From positions 1 through 29,954 of IMG/VR virus record IMGVR_UViG_3300027631_000093: a stretch of DNA of 29,954 bases. The stretch is one strand, 5' to 3'. Under the pieces are notes generated by a model, which was given only the letters and a program-made list of their open reading frames with translations, was not told the DNA's origin and did no database searches. Below, piece by piece: positions 21,954 through 29,954 of this stretch (position 1 is its first letter; each line of letters opens with the position of its first letter). Both the position numbers and the translations under genes were made by a program. The DNA is from a virus.

Positions 21954-23020
21954 GATACTACAGTATTCAGCTTTTTAATTCTCAAGGCGTTCAATACAAA
22001 AGTTATAACAGCCAAGACAGCTTTGGCAATCCGCTCATGTCTGCTTTGAATGTAGAATTTGACTTGCAAGTTGTTAGTTATGATGTTGCTACAAATGCTT
22101 CTTATGTAAGAGTTTGGGGTATTCCAATTGAAGATATATCTCAAGCGGCACAATTAACTGGCAATAGTGTTTTAATATGGGCAGGATTTCAAAAAGGATT
22201 GCCATTAGCAAAGCCACAACAAGCTGGATTAATAGCTGGTGGTCGTGTTGTTCGTTCTTTTGCCAACTGGATTGGCACAGCTATGACACTTGATATGATT
22301 ATCGAGTCTGATACAGGTACTAAATATAATCCATCTAATATTGTTATTGAATGGCAAAAAGGTCAATCTTTAGCACAAGCATTAAAGCAAACATTAAATA
22401 GAGCTTACCCTGGGGTTTATCTTGATATTAATATTAGTTCTAAATTAGTATTGGGTAGCACTGTTACGCATTGTTGTGCAACATTAAATCAATTGGCGCA
22501 ATTTGTTACTGCCATTAGTTATGACATTTTAGGAAATGATTATAATGGAATAACCATAAGTAAAGTGTTAAATACTATAATTGTGTGGGACGATACAAAT
22601 AGCAATATCACCGGAAAACCTACAGTAAACCTTGATTTTACAGACCTTATGGGTCAACCCACATGGATTGATGCTCAAACTATACAAATAACCTGTCCAA
22701 TGCGAGCAGACATAGCCTTAAATAGTTATATTACATTACCATCAACGCCAATTATAACAATACCAGGATCTATCAATGCAACCATAACAGGTGGTATTAT
22801 GCAATCTAGTGTATTTCAAGGTCAGAATTTACGGGTAATAATGGTGCGCCATACAGGTAACTTTAGGAGTTCCGATGCTCACGCATGGATAACTGTTATA
22901 AATGCTACTTTGACTAGCCAAGAAAATATATTTACTCCTTTACCAGTATTATTGCCTTTAGGTTCTGTTACAGATATTCAATTGCCTCCATCTTTACCTA
23001 TTGTTAAAGAAATATTATGA
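21950..23020 (+). CDS. Baseplate hub protein (gp27/gpD-like), TTG start
   Basis: This 356-residue protein begins at a TTG that overlaps the plug stop; GAGG seven bases upstream supports this start. The sequence is beta-rich throughout, with segments such as YVRVWGIPIEDISQAAQLTG, a VIEWQKGQSLAQALKQTL helix near residue 130, and long strand-rich regions after. Proteins of this size and order (plug, hub, spike) are the trimeric hub of contractile tails, to which tube, spike and plug attach. The stop overlaps the spike ATG (ATGA). Confidence 0.7.
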   Translation: MRYYSIQLFNSQGVQYKSYNSQDSFGNPLMSALNVEFDLQVVSYDVATNASYVRVWGIPIEDISQAAQLTGNSVLIWAGFQKGLPLAKPQQAGLIAGGRVVRSFANWIGTAMTLDMIIESDTGTKYNPSNIVIEWQKGQSLAQALKQTLNRAYPGVYLDINISSKLVLGSTVTHCCATLNQLAQFVTAISYDILGNDYNGITISKVLNTIIVWDDTNSNITGKPTVNLDFTDLMGQPTWIDAQTIQITCPMRADIALNSYITLPSTPIITIPGSINATITGGIMQSSVFQGQNLRVIMVRHTGNFRSSDAHAWITVINATLTSQENIFTPLPVLLPLGSVTDIQLPPSLPIVKEIL

Positions 23021-23709
23021 GTGATAATACTTATAAAACACCGCTCAATAATTCATTAAATATATTTGCTGATGGCAAGATAGATGCCGCTAATTCAATG
23101 AACGGTAAATCATTGCCTTGCTCTGTTGTGTCAGTTCAAGGCGCAATGATTACTGTTAAATTTGAATTAAAAACCACCACTACTTATACATTGCCACAAG
23201 TAACAGTACCTTTAGCTGGTGCGGAATATATACGTTATCCTATTAAAGCAGGGGACAAAGGTTTTGTAACTAGTGCGTCAGCTAGTTTATCAGCCATGAG
23301 TGGACAAGGTGATAATGCTTCATCACTTGTTTTACAAGGAAATTTATCAGCATTAGTGTTTATTCCGTTTGGTAATGTTGATTGGAGTCAAGTAGATATA
23401 CATGCAGTTACTATTTATGCGCCAAATGGTGTAGTATTAAGAGATAGTGACTCAGAATGTATTATTACATTAACACCTGAAAATATAACAGGACATGCAA
23501 AAACAACAATAGCATTAACCGCTGGTACTTCTATAACTTTACAGTCTGATAAAACAATAAGTATTGATGCTACCAATCCAATAACAATAACTGCTCCAAC
23601 AATAAATTTAAACGCTTCATCAAAAATTAATCTTAATAGTGATGTTAGCATATCTGGAACTTTGGATGCACATGATGTAAATGTATCAGGTGTTTTGACG
23701 GTAACATAA
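23017..23709 (+). CDS. Baseplate spike protein (gpV-like, OB-fold plus beta-helix)
   Basis: In this 230-residue protein, residues 20-130 look like the OB-fold domain of Gp138/gpV-type spikes (SVVSVQGAMITVKFELKT, PLAGAEYIRYPIKAGDKGFV). The remainder is a repetitive strand-turn region (SITLQSDKTISIDATNPITI, INLNASSKINLNSDVSISGT), as in the triple-stranded beta-helix of membrane-piercing spikes. The stop overlaps the ATG of the PAAR protein (TAATG), which caps the tip of the spike. Confidence 0.85.
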   Translation: MSDNTYKTPLNNSLNIFADGKIDAANSMNGKSLPCSVVSVQGAMITVKFELKTTTTYTLPQVTVPLAGAEYIRYPIKAGDKGFVTSASASLSAMSGQGDNASSLVLQGNLSALVFIPFGNVDWSQVDIHAVTIYAPNGVVLRDSDSECIITLTPENITGHAKTTIALTAGTSITLQSDKTISIDATNPITITAPTINLNASSKINLNSDVSISGTLDAHDVNVSGVLTVT

Positions 23710-23981
23710 TGGATAATACAGCAATACTTGGAACAATGTCCTCTCATGGGGGAACAATGATTACTGCATCAAGCGCAACATTTTTAACAAGTGGAGGTGC
23801 AGTTGCATTATTGGGCGATTCACATTCATGCCCTATTCCTTATCATGGAATAACACCTATTATTTCAGGATGTGCAACAAAAGCAACAGTAGGTGGAGTT
23901 CCTGTTGCTATCTTAGGGGCTACTGCTGGTTGCGGAGCAATGCTAATTAGTAATTTTGCGTCTAATGTTGAATTAACATGA
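23709..23981 (+). CDS. PAAR-like spike tip protein
   Basis: This 90-residue protein has Gly-rich strands with the metal-site residues of PAAR tips: His in GDSHSCPIPYHG, a Cys in SGCATKAT, and another Cys in GATAGCGA. Such conical tips sharpen the spike and bind a metal ion through His and Cys. The N-terminal part is a short extension without the usual Pro-Ala-Ala-Arg text, which is common. It overlaps the gp25-like gene (ATGA), so spike, tip and wedge genes form one unit. Confidence 0.8.
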   Translation: MDNTAILGTMSSHGGTMITASSATFLTSGGAVALLGDSHSCPIPYHGITPIISGCATKATVGGVPVAILGATAGCGAMLISNFASNVELT

Positions 23982-24313
23982 GAACTTGGGGAAGAGTAGC
24001 TGGCTCATCAACTTGGCAAGAAATAACTACAGATAGTAATGGTTTAAATGATGCTGTTATGGTCACTACATTATGCCAGTGTTTAAAACTTAATATTAAT
24101 GAATCGCCATTTTGGGCTAATTACGGAATTAATGCACAGCAATCGGTGGTTACAAGTGTATTTCCTGATTTTTATGTAAATCAAACACAAGCGCAGTTTT
24201 CAGGGTATTTTGCTAGTTTAATTATTTCAAAAACTACAAGCCCTGTTCCTGTTTACAATGTAGCTATTACGCTTCATAATGGAGCTAAAATCAATACACA
24301 GGTTGCTCAATAA
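23978..24313 (+). CDS. Baseplate wedge protein, gp25-like
   Basis: This 111-residue protein starts MRTWGRVAGSSTWQEITTDS. It has the characteristic LCQCLKLNINESPFWANYGI, where the L-x-L-n-x-x-E-s-P-f motif is the gp25/gpW family core, and PDFYVNQTQAQFSGYFASLI. It links sheath to baseplate in contractile systems. Its stop and the next ATG overlap (TAATG), so it is coupled with the baseplate J gene, which is the normal neighbour. Confidence 0.85.
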   Translation: MRTWGRVAGSSTWQEITTDSNGLNDAVMVTTLCQCLKLNINESPFWANYGINAQQSVVTSVFPDFYVNQTQAQFSGYFASLIISKTTSPVPVYNVAITLHNGAKINTQVAQ

Positions 24314-25737
24314 TGTCAATACCTACAGTTGTTACAAAAGCAGGATTACAACCACAAACACCATCTGCTTTATTAGCTCAATTACTTGCTTTAGTAGCTT
24401 CAACAACACCAGGCTATACTGCTCAATTACCGGGCTCATTAATTGAAGATATAAGCTCTACCGATGTTGGAGCAGTAAGCATTATTGATGCGGCTAGGGT
24501 TGAGCTGGTTAATTCATTAACACCATACGGTGCAAATGAGTTTTTATTAAATCAGTTAGGTCAAATTTATGGCGTTCAAGCTGATGCTGTAACTAACACA
24601 AGCGTGAATGTTATTTTTACAGGTTCTGTTGGCTTTATTGTTCCGGCAGGATTTGTAGTTTCCGATGGAACATATCAATATGTAGTGCAATCAGGCGGTG
24701 TGATAGGCTCTGGTGGAGTAACTGTTGAATTATATTGTTTAGCAACAATAGCAGGATCATGGGCAGTACCTATCAATACTGTTAATCAATTGATTACGTC
24801 TGTACCTACCTATATTACTTTATCCGTTAATAACCTTATTGCTGGAACACCAAGTTCAGGTGAGCAAACAACTGATGATTACCGAGCGCAAGTTATTAAT
24901 GCAGGATTGGTTGCCGCTCAAGGTATGCCTACTTATGTAAAAACATTATTGAATAATGTAGCTGGCGTTCAATCTAGATTAATATCTATTCAACAGCAAA
25001 CTATTGCTAATGGTGGTGGTTGGAAAATATTGGTAGGGGGTGGTGATTTATACGCACAGGCTTATGCAATCTATCAAGGCTTGTTTGACGTATCTTTATT
25101 GGTTGGATCTGTACTTAATGTAACAGCAATTACCAAAGCAACTGCTGGCGTAGTAACAACTGATTTAAATCATGGCTATACCTCAGGTCAAATTGTTTAT
25201 ATCAATGGTATATTAGGCATGACAGCCTTAAATAACATTCCTTTGACCATTACTGTCATTAGCTTAAAAACATTCAGTATTGGCGTTAATACAACATCAT
25301 ATCCTACTTACATATCTGGCGGCATTTGTACGCCAAATCTAAGAAATAATGCTATATCAATTATTGATTCTCCTGATACTTATACAGTTACTTATGTAAC
25401 ACCACAACAGCAAATTGTAACTGTTGGTTTTGTGTGGAACTCAGTAGCTACTAATGCAGTTACCAATAATGCAGTATCACAATTAGCTGCTCCAGCTTTA
25501 GTGACATATATTAATAGCATTACTGTTGGACAGCCTGTTAATATTTTTACTATGCAATCGGTGTTTACTGCCTCAATTGCAACATTAATTCCTGCTAATT
25601 TAATAACTAGAATGGTTATTAACGTGTTTATTAATGGCATTTTGACTGCCCCTGATGCTGGTACTGGCGCAATATCCGGTGATATTGAAGGCTATTTCTA
25701 TGCGGCTTCTAATGCTATTACTATTCAACAGGGATAA
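24313..25737 (+). CDS. Baseplate J-like protein with inserted HGY/FCCH-like domain
   Basis: This 474-residue protein has the gpJ/gp6 baseplate family signature: IPTVVTKAGLQPQTPSALL, LPGSLIEDISSTDVGAV, AARVELVNSLTPYGANEF, VPAGFVVSDGTYQYV, GEQTTDDYRAQVINAGLVAA and AGVQSRLISIQ. At about residues 269-340 a beta insert interrupts the family: TDLNHGYTSGQIVYINGILG, MTALNNIPLTITVIS and TFSIGVNTTSY then YISGG. This pattern matches what is called an E1 FCCH-like domain in phage proteins, from memory. A similar insert is in the sheath. The protein forms the wedge ring around the hub. Confidence 0.85.
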   Translation: MSIPTVVTKAGLQPQTPSALLAQLLALVASTTPGYTAQLPGSLIEDISSTDVGAVSIIDAARVELVNSLTPYGANEFLLNQLGQIYGVQADAVTNTSVNVIFTGSVGFIVPAGFVVSDGTYQYVVQSGGVIGSGGVTVELYCLATIAGSWAVPINTVNQLITSVPTYITLSVNNLIAGTPSSGEQTTDDYRAQVINAGLVAAQGMPTYVKTLLNNVAGVQSRLISIQQQTIANGGGWKILVGGGDLYAQAYAIYQGLFDVSLLVGSVLNVTAITKATAGVVTTDLNHGYTSGQIVYINGILGMTALNNIPLTITVISLKTFSIGVNTTSYPTYISGGICTPNLRNNAISIIDSPDTYTVTYVTPQQQIVTVGFVWNSVATNAVTNNAVSQLAAPALVTYINSITVGQPVNIFTMQSVFTASIATLIPANLITRMVINVFINGILTAPDAGTGAISGDIEGYFYAASNAITIQQG

Positions 25738-25740
25738 GTA

Positions 25741-26439
25741 ATGCTAACTAAAATCCTGCCATCGTATTTATATACTCAGTATGCTGATGATGTAAACTTA
25801 CAAAGTTTTGTAAGTGCTTACAATACAATGACGCAAGAATATTTAGATTGGTTTAATACTATCAATCTACCTATTTATACTGTGCAATCAGGCACTATGC
25901 TAGATTGGGTGGCAAATGGATTATATGGCATACCTAGACCTACTATTGCTAATGGAATTTTGGCATGGAGTGCGCCATTAAATACATGGGCAATGAACAC
26001 TATACCTTTAAATGGTATTGATGAATCTCCTGCTGGTACTCCACAGTATGTAACTGATGATTTTTATAAACGTATTATTACTTGGTTTTTTTATAAAGGT
26101 GATGGTCAAGTATTTACAATAAATTGGCTAAAGCGAAGGATTATACGATTTTGTCTTGGTGTTGATGGTATATCTCCTTCTATAGCTACAACTCCAAATG
26201 TAAGCGTTGTATTTTCTGGAAGTCTTGTTATTATTACTATTAATACAAATATTTCAATTACTGCTTTAGTTTCCGCACAATATGGACGGGCGCAATATGG
26301 CGTTACTCATTATGGAGAAACTGAAGTTACTTCCGTAGCTTTTATTACAAGACCATCCGCTATAATGTTAAAAAATGCTATTGATAGCGGTATTTTGCCG
26401 TTACCTTTTCAATTCACTTATCAGGTAAATGTAATATGA
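25741..26439 (+). CDS. Baseplate wedge protein, gpI-like (DUF2612-like)
   Basis: This 232-residue protein follows baseplate J, the expected order for gpI (P2) or gp7-like wedge and fibre-anchor proteins. It has a helical N-terminus (DDVNLQSFVSAYNTMTQEYLDW), SGTMLDWVANGLYGIPRP, then DFYKRIITWFFYKGDGQVFT, an arrangement seen in DUF2612-type proteins. The C-terminal third is beta-rich (SVVFSGSLVIITINTN, QYGRAQYGVTHYGE). It bridges the baseplate and fibres. The last four bases overlap the first fibre gene (ATGA). Confidence 0.7.
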   Translation: MLTKILPSYLYTQYADDVNLQSFVSAYNTMTQEYLDWFNTINLPIYTVQSGTMLDWVANGLYGIPRPTIANGILAWSAPLNTWAMNTIPLNGIDESPAGTPQYVTDDFYKRIITWFFYKGDGQVFTINWLKRRIIRFCLGVDGISPSIATTPNVSVVFSGSLVIITINTNISITALVSAQYGRAQYGVTHYGETEVTSVAFITRPSAIMLKNAIDSGILPLPFQFTYQVNVI

Positions 26440-27581
26440 TCGGTTTAGAATTAACTTCTAATTTTGCTAAAACTGTACTAGCTTCTCCAATAAATGCAAG
26501 TGCTACAACTATTACTTTGTTCCCTGGTGTTGGTGCATTATTTCCTAATCCATCTGGTGGTAATTATTTTAGAATATTGATAACCGATGCGGCTACAAGT
26601 TCGTATAATGAAATTGTTTTTTGTACAGCTCGTAGTGGCGATGTATTAACAATAACTAGAGCGCAAGAAGGAACTTCAGCTAGATCATGGTTGGCTGGAG
26701 ATATAATTGAAAATGTAATGACGGCAGGGGCGTTTTCAGAATTAAGATCTCAAGGTTTATATAATAATACTGCTATTGGAGTATTATCATTAAATGCGGC
26801 TACAACTGGTTCTAATAATTCAGCAATCGGTACTTCTTCATTACAAAATATTACAACTGGTTCTGGCAATTCAACTATAGGTTATCAATCCGCTAGATAC
26901 ATTGCTAATGGTTCTACTGCCCTAACTATTGCAGCCAATTCAACTTATATTGGAACTAATACAAAAGCATCTGCTAATAGTGTAACCAATGAAACAGTGA
27001 TTGGATATAATACTATTGGTTCAGGTTCTAATACAATTACTCTTGGTGGTAGTGCAGTCACTGGAACTGTTATTCCTTATGGTAGTTTGGGGATTGGGAC
27101 GAGTAGTCCTGCACAAAAACTTGATATACTTTCTACAACTACAACTGTGGCAAAGTTAACAGGCGGCACTGGTTCAAATCAAGGATCGTATCTTAATGTA
27201 CAGGGAAATACGATTGGTAATTATTCTGCAATAATTGGTGGAGCATATAATGCCGATTTAATGGTTTATGGTGGTGGGTCAAATGTTTGGTATCAAAGTC
27301 CGGGAGCACATATTTGGAACGCTGGTGGCGCATTAGAACGAATGCGCATCAACTCCTCCGGTAACGTGGGGATTGGTCTTACTTCTCCTACAGGAAAATT
27401 AGACGTAGCTGGAACAATAAAAACTTTAGGGTATACAGTAGCCACATTACCAACAGGTGTAACTGGAGCGAGAGCCTACGTTACTAATGCTTTAGCGCCT
27501 ACATTTGGTGCAACAGTGGTTACAGGCGGTGCAGTCACCATACCTGTATTTTATAATGGTACAAATTGGATAGTAGGGTAA
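26436..27581 (+). CDS. Tail fibre with AIG/TTG repeats and two GIG-SP motifs
   Basis: This 381-residue protein has an N-terminal module (about 1-100) with VFCTARSGDVLTITRAQEGT, which is also present in the second fibre and probably anchors to the baseplate. Then come AIG-type repeats (TAIGVLSLNAATTG, SAIGTSSLQNITTG, STIGYQSAR...), followed by two copies of GIG-x-x-SP-x-x-KLD (residues near 217 and 315). The end is a small domain with PTGVTGARAYVTNALAPTFG. Such repeats are common in aquatic phage fibres; they form triple beta-helices, with the tip likely receptor-binding. There is no chaperone-type self-cleaving end. The last part (27340-27440) has a higher G+C, suggesting a swapped segment. 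Confidence 0.8.
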   Translation: MIGLELTSNFAKTVLASPINASATTITLFPGVGALFPNPSGGNYFRILITDAATSSYNEIVFCTARSGDVLTITRAQEGTSARSWLAGDIIENVMTAGAFSELRSQGLYNNTAIGVLSLNAATTGSNNSAIGTSSLQNITTGSGNSTIGYQSARYIANGSTALTIAANSTYIGTNTKASANSVTNETVIGYNTIGSGSNTITLGGSAVTGTVIPYGSLGIGTSSPAQKLDILSTTTTVAKLTGGTGSNQGSYLNVQGNTIGNYSAIIGGAYNADLMVYGGGSNVWYQSPGAHIWNAGGALERMRINSSGNVGIGLTSPTGKLDVAGTIKTLGYTVATLPTGVTGARAYVTNALAPTFGATVVTGGAVTIPVFYNGTNWIVG

Positions 27582-27585
27582 TAAA

Positions 27586-27915
27586 ATGATTACAAACACT
27601 TGGAATATCGTAGCGATGAACTGCAAACCTGATGTCAACGGTATGCTTGATTATGTCGTTACAGCGCACTGGACTCTTACAGCAACTGACGGTACTTACA
27701 CAGGGTCAGTCTACGGCACAGCGTCTTTTGAAGTTGATCCTGATAAGCCTAACTACACGCCTTATGCAGATTTAACTTTAGATGAAGTCATTGCTTGGAC
27801 ACAAGCCGCATTAGGCGCAGAACAAGTCGCTTCATATGAAGCAAACGTAGCAAGTCAAATTGAAGCACAAATTAACCCGACTATAGTAACTTCACCATTA
27901 CCTTGGGCAGCATAA
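27586..27915 (+). CDS. Small fibre-associated protein, DUF7936-like
   Basis: This 109-residue protein starts four bases after the fibre stop. It reads MITNTWNIVAMNCKPDVNGM, then YVVTAHWTLTATDGTY, GTASFEVDPDKPNYTPYADL and a helical end with DEVIAWTQAALGAEQVASYE ending in SPLPWA. From memory this matches a small family often next to fibre genes (DUF7936), function unproven; fibre folding or assembly is an idea only. Its codons are more GC-rich and more evenly chosen than those of its neighbours, a sign of transfer between phages. Confidence 0.65.
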   Translation: MITNTWNIVAMNCKPDVNGMLDYVVTAHWTLTATDGTYTGSVYGTASFEVDPDKPNYTPYADLTLDEVIAWTQAALGAEQVASYEANVASQIEAQINPTIVTSPLPWAA

Positions 27916-28011
27916 ATGAATATATATAACTACAAAGTATCTGATTTAAAGATGCTATTATATAATAGCTATATGCAATTATATATTTGTAAATAATAAG
28001 GACGCATTCAA
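27916..28011. other. Spacer with a perfect 16-base palindrome; possible 26-codon ORF
   Basis: GCTATTATATAATAGC at 27954-27969 is a perfect palindrome. The spacer also has a small ORF (27916-27996, 26 codons, start abutting the previous stop) without a binding site, which is not called as a gene. The palindrome may be an operator or a weak hairpin without a T tract. Nothing else is seen. Confidence 0.5.
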
Positions 28012-29136
28012 ATGGCAATGTTAGAAATATTTTCAAATAATGCAATAACAACTATTGCAACAGGTGGCTTGTCTATATCTGGTACTACGCTTAATTTAGC
28101 ATCTGGCACAGGTAATTTATTCCCTAATCCTGCTGTAGGCACTGAATTCTTTAGATTATCATTAACTGATGCTTCCACTAGAACTGCACATGAAATAACT
28201 TATTGTACAGCTAGAAGTGGCGATATTTGTACTATTGTAAGAGCGCAAGAAGGTACATCTGCTCAGGCATGGTTGATAAATGATATTGCAGGGCATTTTG
28301 TAACCGCTGGCACAATGACTAATACTACACAGCAAAGCGCAATTCAAAACAATACTTATATATCTGCAATTGATACAGGTACTGCTAATGTTTATAAAAT
28401 AGCATTAAATCCAGCCATGCAAACTAGCATTGAGTTTGCAGAAGTAATATTTAGAGTATTAAATACAAATACTGGGGCATCTACTTTACAAATTAATTCT
28501 GGTACTATTTATACTTTATATGGTTTAAATGGTACTGCATTACAAGGTGGTGAATTAGTTGCTGGTGGTGAATGTAAAGCTATATTTAATGGTACAGATT
28601 ATTATGTTGAGTTTTGCACGATAGGTTCTTTACAAATTGTTGATGCTACACAAACACAACAAGCATCTACCTTTGGTCAATTAATCACAGCCATTGCTGG
28701 TGTTGATACAGATATTACTAATGTAAAAACAGCCGTTCAGCAAAACGCTTATATTTATGGCGCAGATACAGGAACAGCTAATACTTATAAGCCAACTATT
28801 TCTCCTGCACCGACAATAACGGCTGGTTCTGAAATAATGTGGTCTGCGGCTAACGCTAACACTGGCGCATCTACTTTACAAATAAATGGTACAGGTACTA
28901 TTTATAATTTATATGGATTTGCTAATATTGCTTTACAGGGTGGAGAAATTGTTGCATCTGGTGAGTGCAAAGCAATTTATGATGGTGCTCGTTTTGTATT
29001 AGAATATTGTACTGGTGGAGCTTTACAAATAGCTGATGCCGTACAATCTCAACAAGCTTTAACTTTAAATCAAGCTAATACTATTATAGCAGCAAGCGTA
29101 CCTCCTCTCTTATTAATGGCACAAGGAATTATTTAA
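28012..29136 (+). CDS. Second tail fibre with an internal duplication
   Basis: This 374-residue protein has AAGGAC eight or more bases before the ATG. The N-terminal 110 residues are a paralogue of the first fibre: YCTARSGDICTIVRAQEGTS against FCTARSGDVLTITRAQEGTS. The rest is a tandem pair of about 95 residues each, sharing DTGTAN-x-YK, NTNTGASTLQIN or NANTGASTLQIN, ALQGGE(L/I)VA and GECKAI, near residues 115-215 and 245-345. A short hydrophobic end (VPPLLLMAQGII) closes it. It may form a separate receptor-binding structure or a heteromeric fibre with the first. Confidence 0.75.
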   Translation: MAMLEIFSNNAITTIATGGLSISGTTLNLASGTGNLFPNPAVGTEFFRLSLTDASTRTAHEITYCTARSGDICTIVRAQEGTSAQAWLINDIAGHFVTAGTMTNTTQQSAIQNNTYISAIDTGTANVYKIALNPAMQTSIEFAEVIFRVLNTNTGASTLQINSGTIYTLYGLNGTALQGGELVAGGECKAIFNGTDYYVEFCTIGSLQIVDATQTQQASTFGQLITAIAGVDTDITNVKTAVQQNAYIYGADTGTANTYKPTISPAPTITAGSEIMWSAANANTGASTLQINGTGTIYNLYGFANIALQGGEIVASGECKAIYDGARFVLEYCTGGALQIADAVQSQQALTLNQANTIIAASVPPLLLMAQGII

Positions 29137-29137
29137 T

Positions 29138-29539
29138 ATGTCAGCAACAGCACAATATGCTTCAACTCCCGTATTTGGAGCGGCACTACTAACAACCGCA
29201 GATACTTCATTGACTGCGCCTACAACAGTTGGAACAGTTTTAACGGCTGGAGCATCTGGAACTCGTATTGATTTTATAGATATTCAAGGTGTAGCAAACA
29301 CAGTGGCAGGTATTGTTAATCTGTTTATTTATGACGGTACTGCTTATCATTTATGGCAACAAATACCTATTGTAGCAGTAACATCAAGCACCACAGCAAC
29401 GGCTTTTAGCACTATAACATCAACTAATAATTCGCCTAATGTAATGCCAATGATTATTCCAACTGGATATTCTTTAAGAGCAACAACGACTATTGCTCAA
29501 ACAGGTGTAAAGGTTATTGCGTATGGAGGTAACTTCTAA
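29138..29539 (+). CDS. Small beta-rich fibre or virion protein (133 aa)
   Basis: This 133-residue protein is encoded between the second fibre and the Gly-rich gene; AAGGA lies about ten bases before the ATG. The core reads VLTAGASGTRIDFIDIQGVA and NLFIYDGTAYHLWQQIPIVA, then MIIPTGYSLRATTTIAQTGV near the end. Strand-turn pattern and Ala/Thr richness fit a beta-sandwich on a fibre or at the capsid surface. The early-region protein (3358-3936) has a loosely similar arrangement. The stop overlaps the next ATG (TAATG). Confidence 0.55.
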   Translation: MSATAQYASTPVFGAALLTTADTSLTAPTTVGTVLTAGASGTRIDFIDIQGVANTVAGIVNLFIYDGTAYHLWQQIPIVAVTSSTTATAFSTITSTNNSPNVMPMIIPTGYSLRATTTIAQTGVKVIAYGGNF

Positions 29540-29954
29540 TGAATAAAGGTTCGTATGGTTATCCTTTACCGCCTAATGGTTTTGTTCGTGTTGCTCCACC
29601 TGAATGGAGGCAATACAAGTTAATTACCACAACAACATCAACTGAAACTGTCCCTCAAAATGTGTTTCAAATTGGCGTTGCTGTATTTGGCGGTGGTGGC
29701 AATGGTTTTCTTTATTCAGGCGGTGGCGGTGGTGGTTTTGCATTTGGTATTGTTGATGTAATACCAGGTCAATTATTGCCAACAATTACAATAGGCGCAA
29801 TAGCAGGGACTTCATCATTTGGTACATTGTTATCTGCAACAGGAGGATCAACACCAACAGGATTAACTGGTGGAGCAGCTGGAACTGGTGCTGGCTCATC
29901 ATTATTGCGTGGGTTTATGACAGCTTCAGGTGGAGTTGGGGGAACGTCTGTAAG
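29539..29954 (+). CDS. Gly-rich receptor-binding-like protein, cut by the window end
   Basis: The ORF begins at an ATG overlapping the previous stop and remains open to the end (138 codons plus two bases). The N-terminus has GYPLPPNGFVRVAPPEWRQY. Long glycine runs follow (FGGGGNGFLY, SGGGGGGFAFG) and further Gly/Ser-rich stretches (GGAAGTGAGSSLL), with a strand region LLPTITIGAIAGTSSFGTLL. Gly-rich domains of this kind in tail tips fold as packed glycine helices or thin collagen-like parts and carry host specificity loops (compare S16 gp38). The 3' end is not in the window. Confidence 0.7.
   Translation, partial: MNKGSYGYPLPPNGFVRVAPPEWRQYKLITTTTSTETVPQNVFQIGVAVFGGGGNGFLYSGGGGGGFAFGIVDVIPGQLLPTITIGAIAGTSSFGTLLSATGGSTPTGLTGGAAGTGAGSSLLRGFMTASGGVGGTSV

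Noticed and set aside
27916-27996. 26-codon ORF after the DUF7936-like gene
   Set aside because: It abuts the previous stop but has no binding site and overlaps a palindrome; AT-rich chance frame.

Overview
The window is about 30 kb of an AT-rich (roughly 35-40% GC by eye) double-stranded DNA tailed phage or prophage with a contractile tail. It carries a portal of DUF1073 type, a Mu F-like head protein, a DUF2213-type prohead protease/scaffold, a cement protein, a DUF2184-type major capsid protein, a sheath, a tube and a full baseplate. From memory this gene order resembles lytic myoviruses of Proteobacteria such as the Acinetobacter Obolenskvirus and Burkholderia Naesvirus groups. The 90-residue baseplate plug is of the type described in cyanophage Pam3. 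The host cannot be read from the sequence; fibre repeats of the AIG..SL..TTG type are common in phages from aquatic samples. No integrase, lysis gene, tRNA, CRISPR array or insertion sequence is visible.

Region 1 (109-4254, rightward, early type). A 56-residue helix-turn-helix protein overlaps a Toprim/RecA-fold primase-helicase. Downstream lies a cluster of TACC/GGTA inverted repeats and then a chain of very short overlapping genes, several encoding single membrane-spanning peptides or small Cys-rich proteins. A virion-like beta protein and a KGG-repeat gene broken by one base in a G6 tract follow. The block closes with a rho-independent terminator at 4214-4254.

Region 2 (4255-4780) has no genes. 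It is AT-rich, full of short direct repeats, and flanked by terminators facing each other.

Region 3 (6503 down to 4781, leftward). A strong sigma70-like promoter (6476-6503) drives six small genes: a 37-residue membrane peptide, two unknowns, a protein resembling the central domain of the DNA polymerase sliding clamp, and two very small proteins coupled by an ATGA overlap, the last resembling a ribbon-helix-helix DNA-binding protein. A terminator lies at 4781-4808.

Region 4 (6654-29954, rightward, late genes). Packaging and head genes (terminase subunits, portal, Mu F, protease-scaffold, cement, capsid) are followed by neck and connector proteins, sheath, tube, a chaperone gene with a -1 overlapping ORF, and a tape measure with a transglycosylase domain and an 18-bp repeat array. 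Then come the baseplate set (conserved structural protein, plug, hub, spike, PAAR tip, gp25-like wedge, baseplate J, gpI-like) and a fibre region with two related fibres, a small accessory protein, a beta-rich virion protein and a Gly-rich protein cut by the window end.

The strongest points to follow up are the -1 overlapping chaperone reading frame, the shared HGY/FCCH-like inserted domain in sheath and baseplate J, the micro-gene cluster, the clamp-like protein, the TACC/GGTA repeat cluster, and the repeat array in the tape measure.
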